Assembly: GCA_013407085.1 (NCBI GenBank)
Contig: JACCGJ010016149.1
Span: 33,628 to 97,627 of the forward strand
DNA length: 64,000 bases
Source: Atriophallophorus winterbourni
Lineage: Eukaryota > Platyhelminthes > Trematoda > Plagiorchiida > Microphallidae
Direction of reading: 5' to 3'
The notes beneath the pieces were generated by a model. That model was not told the origin of the DNA. It ran no database searches and saw only the letters and a list, made by a program, of their open reading frames with translations. Each line of letters starts with the position of its first letter. Positions within the stretch are counted from its first letter, which is position 1. Positions 56,198-64,000 of this stretch are shown here, in pieces. The translations under genes and the position numbers were made by a program.

Positions 56198-57530
56198 CTA
56201 TTGCATTCGACTACGTCAGCAGGGAGGGTCTCTTCAAAATGCTCGATCTGACAGGCTGCCCCCCAAGGCTGCTGAGACTCGTTATTTCGTTCCACTCAGG
56301 CATGAAAGACTCAGTCCATTTTAACGGTTGCAGTTCAGAAGCATTTGAAATGCGCCGAGGCGTCAAACAAGGATGTGTTCTTGCTCCCACGCTGTTCGGC
56401 ATTTTCTTTGCTCTGCTTCTGAAGCACGCTTTTAAGACGAGAACAGAAGGCATTACATACGCACGAAGTGATGGCAAGCTTTTCAACCTGAACCGGTTGA
56501 GAGCACAAACAAAGTACGGGATGTGATAATCCGCGACCTGTTGTTTGCCGACGATGCAGCCTTTATTGCTCACTCCCAAGAGAACCTACATTCGCTATGG
56601 ACTGTTTTTCGTCGGCATGCAAGGACTTTGGTCTAACAATCAGCATGAGCAGACGAAGTCCTTGGTCACGGGACTGTGCGCCACCAATCATCACTGTTGG
56701 AAACTGTCAGCTCGAACCAGTACATCATTTCACATATCTTGGTTCAACCATTGCGGATAACCTCTCGCTAGACACGGAGATTAATAAGCGGATTGGCAGA
56801 GCAGCTGTCATTTTGTCCCGATTGAACTCTCGTGTTTGGGGTAACCGCAAGCTGACTGTAAAGACAAGATGATGGTATACAGCGCGTGCGTACTAAATGC
56901 TTTACTATACGGCAGTGAAACCTGCCGCCACCCGACACGACACGAACGGAAGCTGAATGCTTTCCATCTACGAAGCATCCGTCGTATCTTGAACATATCG
57001 TGGATGGACAGAGTGACTAACGCTGAAGTGCTTTCAAAAGCTGGTCTACAGAGCATGTTCACCCTATTACGTCAGCGCCGCCTGCGGTGGCTTGGTCATG
57101 TCTATAGAATGGAAAATGGTCGTATTCCGAAAGATCTACTCTACGGTGAGTTGCAATTAGGAAGTCGACCATTGGGCAGACCGCAGTTGCGGTACAAAGA
57201 TGTTTGCAAAAGAGATATGAAAGCTCTTGACATTGACCCCACAAGCTGGGAAGAACTTGCTCTTGACCGCTCACTTTGGAGGCATTGTGTAAAGCGTCGA
57301 CTGCAAGCCGGGGAGGAGCAAATACAGCTCCTGGCTGCTGAACGCAGATCACGCCGCCGGCGTGCAACTGATGCAATACAACAGAGTTCTGACTATCGTT
57401 GCAAGCGCTGCGGGAGAGATTGTTCCTCCCGAATCGGACTGTTTAGTCATTCAAAAAGTTGCAAAACATGAAATTCATGCGATGTGATGTACATCCATGG
57501 TCGACATCGACCGACGGAGGCCAACAACAA
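56198..57530 (+). mobile_element. 5'-truncated RTE LINE inserted in Penelope array
   Basis: 1333 bp. RT fragment 56239-56526 (FEMRRGVKQGCVLAPTLFGI), a frameshift near 56520, then LLFADDAAFIAHS with the active site. The carboxy region 56869-57471 shows YGSETCRHPTRHERKLNAFH and LRWLGHVYRMENGRIPKDLL, and ends in a C2H2 zinc finger (CKRCGRDC...HSKSC at about 57397-57465). The 3' end is CCGACGGAGGCCAACAACAA. A live relative would carry an endonuclease upstream; here only the 3' third was copied. Confidence 0.85.
56869..57471 (+). CDS. RTE C-terminal frame with C2H2 finger
   Basis: 200 codons, open, ending TGA at 57469-57471. The last 30 residues form a C-X2-C...H-X4-C type finger. Part of the RTE at 56198-57530 and not an independent gene. 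Confidence 0.75.
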   Translation: MMVYSACVLNALLYGSETCRHPTRHERKLNAFHLRSIRRILNISWMDRVTNAEVLSKAGLQSMFTLLRQRRLRWLGHVYRMENGRIPKDLLYGELQLGSRPLGRPQLRYKDVCKRDMKALDIDPTSWEELALDRSLWRHCVKRRLQAGEEQIQLLAAERRSRRRRATDAIQQSSDYRCKRCGRDCSSRIGLFSHSKSCKT

Positions 57531-57945
57531 ACCGTCTTGCTGTTATTCATTACATTTTACATTTTACCATTATCTATCCATTCATAAGGAACTTCGGATA
57601 ATTGTACCCAAACCTTGTCTAAATAGTCGCTTTTGTTCAAAATTACCGTTACTTTACCGTTACACAAAGCACTAAATTGCTGGTTGCTAGTATGCCTTTA
57701 TGTATTTTAGGTAGGCCGTAGAACCTAGGAGTTAGAGTAGACTTGCGATACAGTTTATACCACAAGCTCTCCTTAACGCCACACAAATCGCTAGAGACTA
57801 CCGTTTTGCTGTTATTTATTACCCTTATCATTTTAGCATTATCTATCCGTTCATAAGGGCCTTCGGATAAGTGTACCACAACCTTGTCTAAACGGTCGCT
57901 TTTGTTCAAAATTACCGTTACTTTACCGTTACTCATTGCACTAAA
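57531..57945 (-). repeat. Penelope segment copies 3 (second half) and 4
   Basis: 57531-57665 completes copy 3 after the RTE. 57690-57945 is copy 4 (frame 57936-57649: VVVHLSEGPYERIDNAK, PRFYGLPKIHKG). The joints between copies repeat CCGTTACTCA..AAATTGCTGG and ATGCCTTTATGTATTTTAGG at 56040-56080 and 57660-57710. Confidence 0.75.
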
Positions 57946-58420
57946 TTGCTGGTTGTTAGATGACGACTTATTAGATTTATCTGACGAACGTTTCTTATAA
58001 AACTGTAATAACTTGTTGAACTTACGTTTCTGTCTTTCTCCAATTCGCTCCGTCTGTGTGGCTAAAACCTCCGTGTCTTATTCACAATTTCTGCAGAAAT
58101 CCGCTTCGGATAATTCAACTCGCAGTTTCGGCATCATTCTCGAGGCTTTCGATCTAGCGGCTAATAGGGTTTCGTTGACCCGGTGGATCCTTTGTTTCAA
58201 AAACACTTTGGATGAGCTGGCTGCCGCCTTTGTCGATTTGCGAGAATTATCCGCAAGTTTTACCACCACATCCCCTGTTATTACGCCGCGCTGCTTGCAA
58301 CGAAGGTTGAAGATGCGCTGGTTCACCCATCTGGCTTCATATTCCGCTGTTCTCACCAACTCACTGGCTAAATTTCGAACACGGGGCTTGTAGGAGTCAG
58401 CAATCGATTGGAATATATTT
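57946..58420 (-). pseudogene. Penelope-like element amino-terminal region
   Basis: Frame 58359-58078 (YEARWVNQRIFNLRCKQRGV, KVFLKQRIHRVNETL) continues into copy 4. Basic and coiled in character, as usual before the Penelope RT. It opens the array, so 58420-57690 is the start of the outermost element. Confidence 0.6.
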
Positions 58421-58739
58421 TACACTCCAATTTCTTTGCATTATGAATACAATATTGGTCCCAAGCATATTCCAATCGGTCCTAGAGAATGAAATTTAGA
58501 CGCGTCTAGATGGACTGCAATCCTGTATAAAACAGAATGAACTCATAAAATCGTCATGAAAGGACGATTGCTACTACCAAAGAAACTATAAAAAATCCAT
58601 TATCAACAAACAGGGCAACATTTGCCCAGACAACCACGCAGATGGTGACTAAATGGTACGTGTTTTCCAGGATGAGTGACTATTCAACTTAATGGAAACA
58701 AGAAAGGACCCAGCAAAACCGTATCTTAAAAGACCGACC

Positions 58740-60358
58740 CAAAACTGCGGGCATAAACCTTGATGTTAATTTTATCTACCCTTCACAGGAAACGCTGTAC
58801 GGAGCTAAGCCAAGAATGACTTTTCTGAATGGCATGAACTTTTAGGAATAATGCTGCAATCTGCGGAGGATGTGGAAAACCTACCTTCAGATGCTTACCT
58901 TCTAAGAGGTGACCAGTGTTGTATCCATGCGGATCGACTATGGGGAGGGCGAATGTCATCGAAGCAATCTCGAGAAGAATATACTCCAAAGGTTTTGTAC
59001 ACGTAAGCGTTCTGGAATTTGCTGCTGAATTACCTTTATCAGAAACGTCTGATCACATTCACAAACAGTAGAAATACCTAGCCGAAACATTCGGTATTAA
59101 AAATGCCATACTTGTGGATGCTATTGCGATACTGCGGTCTGTCGACGATAAAAGACAAGGTCCTAGCCCTTTATACCGAACCTTGTTGACAACCAAAATG
59201 ACCAATAGTATCGATCGTGAACGGAAAGCTAATGGAAGAAACCCACCGCAATACGTCAAGGTGAGCTTGCCCAGGATAATCGATGGAAGCAGGCAAACTG
59301 ATAGCTCCGACCCTCGAACGCCTATTGATGCGGTTCAAACTGAATATCATGCGATAGCTCCATAAATCGTGAGCATTCCTAAGCAAACTGATTCGGCCCA
59401 TTGAAAACCTATCATGATTTGAACACTACAAACTTTATAAGATGTTTATATACAAAGGCCTTTCGAGCACATTATTGGAGTTAACCGTTAAATGCTCACA
59501 CTACTCAGCTGACATAATCATCATTACATAAACACGGTATTCTTCCAAATTGACTGTTAACAATACTACGAAGCTGAAACCTGGTGTATTTTCGATCATG
59601 ATAGATAACAGACTAATTAATTCAGTGTTGGAAACGTCTAACGCTCTTGCCAGTTTTTATTCACGAGTTTTACCCACAAGAATGCCTAGTTCCGTCGGAA
59701 TATTCAGCACCAATGGTGCCGGAGACTATAAGCGATATATGCGCCAATTCTGAAATAATGCTGCTCCACAAATGAATGTTGAATATCAACAAGTTCCCGT
59801 GGCTGACGGAATCACACCTGCAATCCTAAATGTAAGCGGCAGTCAATTGTGCGAAACACGTTGTGATTTATGCAACTAGCTATGTCTCACAAGTTTCTGT
59901 GCTTGGTCCGGTGCTCTCTCTGGTCTACCTCAACGTCCATCCCAAACGTGTCACAGTCCATATGTCTCTCTTTGTGGATGATTCAATTCAATTCAATTTT
60001 AATGGTCTAAAAAGCATATGAAGAACGTTTAAGGAGTCTCAATCTTTTCGACTTGCGCTGTCGTCGACTAAGAGGTGACCTCATATTGATGTACAATATT
60101 ATGCACGTCCCTAACCATCCCTTGTCCAAACTTTTCACACGCTCGCCACCCCGTGCCAGTCGGAAACACGAACTTTCAGTGCTTATTCCCACTTCAAGAC
60201 TTAACTGTCGAAGATATTCGTATGCTGTACGTGTAAGTTTCACATGGAACACCCTCCCCTCCACTGTTACACACTCAGCCAACCTGGATATTTTTAAAGC
60301 TAATTTGGACAAACACTTGAGGGACAACCCAAACTTTGATACGATTTACACTACATGA
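58740..60358 (+). pseudogene. Heavily deleted CR1
   Basis: ORF1 scraps at 58860-58960 (QSAEDVENLPSDAYLLRGDQ) and 59090-59365 (frame 59114-59365, NPPQYVKVSLPRIID). ORF2 linker at 59550-59760 (NNTTKLKPGVFSIMIDNRL). Short RT pieces at 59780-59960, then the ORF2 carboxy terminus 60053-60358 (RLRGDLILMYNIMHVPNHPL, FTWNTLPSTVTHSANL). The RT and endonuclease are nearly gone. 58421-58740 before it shows no feature. Confidence 0.65.
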
Positions 60359-60660
60359 GTTTTCCTGTTCTTCTTTTTTATTTTATATACCTCATAACTC
60401 CATCCTATGGTTATTGTTAAGCTAAATGCTTTTTAGACCATTACAACTTTGAATCACTTTGAAAAAACCACAGAATAATATGACAACAACGAATAATATA
60501 ACAAGCAAAAATGGGATTAGATTGCTTACTGGGCAGTAAATATCCAAGGGCAGAAATTGTTTTCGATTGGTGGGATAACAAATGTAGGTGTATGGTGTTA
60601 AGCTTTTTGTGCGGTTGGCTCCACGGGTGGATTAGCCGGCTTGTATGGTGTTAAGATGTA
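60359..60660. repeat. CR1 3' region and RTE 3' scrap
   Basis: 3' untranslated sequence of the preceding CR1, ending near CTTTTTAGACCATTACA (60430). At 60609-60642 a ~35-bp piece, GGTTGGCTCCACGGGTGGAT and on, matches the RTE 3' end of 41700-41735 in reverse. Confidence 0.5.
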
Positions 60661-63545
60661 TAGTTTTCTTCAATGCACGGGTTTAGGGTTTGGTGTGTTC
60701 ACAACATTATCTGGCAGATTGTTCCAAGTAAAACAAACTCGCACGGCAAAAAAATGTCGTCTGCAGTTTAGTCTCGAGTGAGGGACAGTTAGAGTAAATG
60801 TGGGAGCTCTTGTATTATGCGAGCTCCGTAGATTCAATAAGCATTGTAGAGGGTGATTTTCAGTATTCAAAATATTGTAAACCAGAATCAAATCCCCTCG
60901 GAGACGACGACGTGGATAATCAAATAAATTTAGCGTTTTGATTCGCTCATTGTAGGGTTTCCGGCTGAGTCCAGTGAAAGTTTGGTAGCTCGATGATATA
61001 TTCGTTGCAAAGTCGCAACATGGCGACTATGCTTGAACCGCATATTCCATCGTGGGCCTGATGTACGTATTTATAATACAGGTAATTGTCTGTTTTGAGA
61101 ACCTACCGAAAATTCTCTTTAGGAGTGACAATTTCTGTGATGTTTTGCGATAGACGTAGTTGCAGTGGCTCGACATCCCTAGGGTGTTGCTTATTAACAC
61201 ACCCAAGTCCTTTTGTTCCATGGTCCACGAGAGGCTGTGTGTTCCAAGAAAATACTGGTACTCCACATATTTGCCAATGTTTACCATGTGACACTTTTGG
61301 AAATTGAAAAATATGCGATTTTTTAGGGACCAAGCCTGGAGGTTGTCCAGATCCTTCTGGAGCAGTTCGCAGTCTTCCGACTTACTTATCTTAGACGAAA
61401 CTTTTATATCGTCCGCGAACAGTACGATCTTGCATTTGATGAGAGCTGGTATGTCATTAGCATAAAGCGCGAAGAGGATTGGTCCGAGGACGGATCCCTG
61501 AGGCACTCCACTTGTCACGGCTACCGACTTCGATAGAACACCGTCCACAGAGACTTGAACAAACCGATCAGTCAGTTAATTTTCTAACCATGCTAACAGA
61601 CTGCCAGTGATACCACAACGTTCCAGCTTCTGCAATAGAATACTGTGGTTTACACGGTCAAATGCTTTCGACGTATCGAGGTAACATACATGGATAGTAT
61701 CCCCAGCTTCCACTGCTCGAGTCCAGTCGTCAAGGGTAAGGAGAAGGTTAGTAAGGCAGGAGTATCCCCTTCTTTAACCGTGTTGGGCTCCCGAAAATAG
61801 CTTATTTTCCTCGAGGTATTTGCTCAGTTTTTTGCCACGATCCTTACGATTACCTTGGATACGGCGGACAACAAAGTAACAGGTCTGTAATTTGCGGGCT
61901 CCGAACCCACCCCGCCTTTGAAAATCGGGGAGATTATACCAGATTTCCATTCAGTCGGTATGACACTTTGCGACAACGATTCGCAGAATAACTGAGTTAG
62001 AGGTCCGCATAAAGATTGTGCACAATGCTTGAGTACATTCGGGGTAATTTTATCACAACCAGGGGATTTTCTGGGATTCAACGATAGTAGAGTTCCCAGC
62101 ACCTTTTCTTTGTTGATGGTTATTGTGTCCATTAGTAGATGATGAGTTATTTCTGGATCCATTTGTATATCCACGCTTTCCTTTGGACAAAATACTGTAG
62201 CATAATAATTTACCAAAGCATCCGCGGTGTCAGCTGCATTTGTGGTCATTCCTGCGGGCGTCCGCAAGGCCGCAACTCCTGGTTTCACTGAACACTGCTT
62301 GTTCACAATCTGGTAAGGAAGCTTGGGATTCCGTTCCATTTTAGACATTATGACAGCTTGATACTGTATTTTGTCTTCAGCAATAAGTTTAATGACCTGG
62401 TTTCTTAGTTTTCTAAAGGTCTCCCATGTGGCATCGGTGGTTAACCGGCGATGGTTTATCCAAGCCTTATTTCGCAGTTTAATCCATTTCCGAGTGCGAC
62501 TGCGGATTTTAAATTCGAATGCCTTTCCACACTGTTTTGGTACGAGTGCTGAGTTTGAGTTGATTTCCCGGTTTAGATTGGTCAAAATGCTACACCACTG
62601 CTCTTTTACTCCTATGCCTTCAATTTGCCAATCGTTAATCAAACTTAGGGCGTTTGATAATTTTGATAGGCATACCTTTCTGATGAATTTTGTTCTATCG
62701 TTTGCTCGCTCTGCTCGACATAGGTAGTCAAAATTCAAGACCAAATGGTCGCTCGAACCTAGCGGACAATCGTATGTAATGCTTTTGACGGAGTCCTCTT
62801 CAGTTGTCAAGATAAGATTGAGCATTGAAGGCATATCTCTCCCTCTGTATCTTGTATTGCTTTCAACGTGATTATACAAAGGAATTTCGTCAAGCAGCTG
62901 CTGGAAGATGGCAGCAGTGGAGGTCTGAGAAATTTTGTTTGTCTTCCGCAAGTTAGGCAGATTAAAGTCTCCCATGATCAAGATTCTGGTATGATATCTC
63001 GAGGCAATCCAGCGTAGCTTATCGAGTAGATTCGTATTATACACTTCCGGGGCTGTTGGTGGACGATAAATTACGCCGATTGTGCAATCATCGCCTGTAG
63101 TCGTTGTTAACAAACACCATAGCGTGTCCTGAAGCACCAAGTCGGAATCCGTCAGTTCTTTGCACTTGAGTCTCTGATCATAATAGAGTGCCACACTTCC
63201 TCCACGTGACGCACGGTCTCGGCGGAGCAGTGACATGCCAGCAATCTCTAACTCAAAATCGTGGATTTCCGGGCTCAGCCAAGTTTCGGTAATGGCAATT
63301 AGCTGAGGTCGTTTAGTCTCAAACCGAGCGACTAGTTCGGCAAATTTGTTAATCAAGCATTGGGCATTGATATAGAGGCATCCAAGAACAGTTTTGGTAA
63401 GCAAAGATGGATGGTCTCGTGTGATGGCATAATCTGAGACAACCGTCATTGTCACGCCGACTCTGGAAGATGCTAAACTTGAGATGCGAATCAAGTCAAG
63501 CTTGGTCTGTTTGAGAAGACAAAGCGATTCAGATCTATTCAACAT
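60660..63545 (-). pseudogene. Near-complete CR1 ORF2, family C-like (right flank)
   Basis: The longest frame in the window, 63545-61824 (573 codons). Endonuclease blocks in order: LYINAQCLINKFAELV, IAITETWLSPEIHDFELE, TIGVIYRPPTAPEV, ILIMGDFNLPNL and SSDHLVLNFDY, so the catalytic DFN and SDH residues are present. RT start: RKSPGCDKITPNVLKH and ANYRPVTLL. Frameshift and stops at 61820-61560, where SKAFDRVNHSILLQKL is readable; then 61548-61027 with GVPQGSVLGPILFALYANDI and IVLFADDIKVS. Carboxy terminus 60891-60670 (VCFTWNNLPDNVVNTPN). Only a few breaks, so this is one of the younger copies. ORF1 is missing. Confidence 0.88.
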
Positions 63546-64000
63546 CTAGTTAATGCAAAACAAGCTTCCATCCAGCTACTGAATTTGAAACATTTTGCAA
63601 ATAGATAAAGATTTCATATTCCCATACAAACTTGGATCTCAACAACACAAATTAAATTAATTAAAAGTTTTAATGGTCCAAAAAGCAAATACCTTGAGTA
63701 ACCATATAATAAATATATAGTGAATGCATAAAACAGCGAAAATATTTTATCAATATGGAAAGTCAGCTTGTATATTCAGGTGCGAGGTTGGATTTGATCA
63801 AGTTTTGCCTAGAATATGATCAGGCTTGATGCACAAATGATATGTGGTGGCAAAGAGTTTCATATAAATCAAACGTTGACAGCAAAGAACAACCTTAGAC
63901 AATTGGATATAGAGTGTGGCATAATTAACTCGTAGCCCTGCTATCTGCTACCACGTGATTTTTGTCGATGAAACAGGTGTTGAAGTGGGTGATCTACAAG
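63546..64000 (-). pseudogene. CR1 carboxy-terminal remnant and 3' end at window edge
   Basis: Minus 63965-63780 reads WNSLPPHIICASSLIIF with stops, an ORF2 carboxy terminus. Its 3' end near 63662 (GCTTTTTGGACCATTAAAAC in reverse) matches that at 60001-60020. 63605-63650 plus holds a scrap, DFIFPYKLGSQQ, of another RT. Confidence 0.5.

Overview
The window looks like the transposon-dense, intron-poor-to-read interior of a digenean trematode (fluke) genome. Three things point there: a Ty3/gypsy element of the CsRn1 type (Gag with a CHCC cysteine motif, LTRs TGTAG...CTACA), many CR1-like and RTE-like LINEs together with Penelope-like elements, and short 34-35 nt introns in the only gene-like exon chains. 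I cannot fix the species. No tRNA, rRNA, CRISPR or bacterial-type gene is visible.

The dominant structure is a giant imperfect inverted repeat. The left arm (1-26306, open at the window edge) reads as the reverse complement of the right arm (30527-48505), around a non-palindromic spacer (26307-30526). Left position x pairs with right position 56833-x over 14.5-26.3 kb, with 55219-x near 12.1 kb, with 48904-x near 5.4-5.7 kb and with 48501-x over 2.9-4.9 kb. The steps are arm-specific insertions: a complete 6.3-kb gypsy element and a 1.4-kb gypsy remnant are present only on the left.

Arm content, from outside to inside: old RTE remnants cut by a ~240-bp SINE-like repeat; an RTE endonuclease piece; a chain of candidate spliced host exons (43104-43949 on the right, broken on the left); an RTE carboxy-terminal unit; several CR1 fragments including an internally deleted ORF1-ORF2 fusion; a nearly complete CR1 (family A) whose ORF1 has a PHD finger, with a second CR1 (family B) nested in it; and a third CR1 (family C) that runs across the right-arm/spacer border. 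The spacer holds the rest of family C, a gypsy fragment, and a 1.8-kb fold-back transposon with 15-bp-repeat termini and a perfect 8-bp target duplication.

The right flank (48506-64000) is not palindromic. It contains degenerate RTE and SINE copies, a second candidate host exon chain (51761-52337), CR1 fragments, a Penelope-like element with four tandem copies of one ~270-bp segment (one split by an RTE with an 11-bp target duplication), and a long CR1 ORF2 on the minus strand (60660-63545). Nearly all open frames are transposon remains; the two exon chains are the only host-gene candidates.
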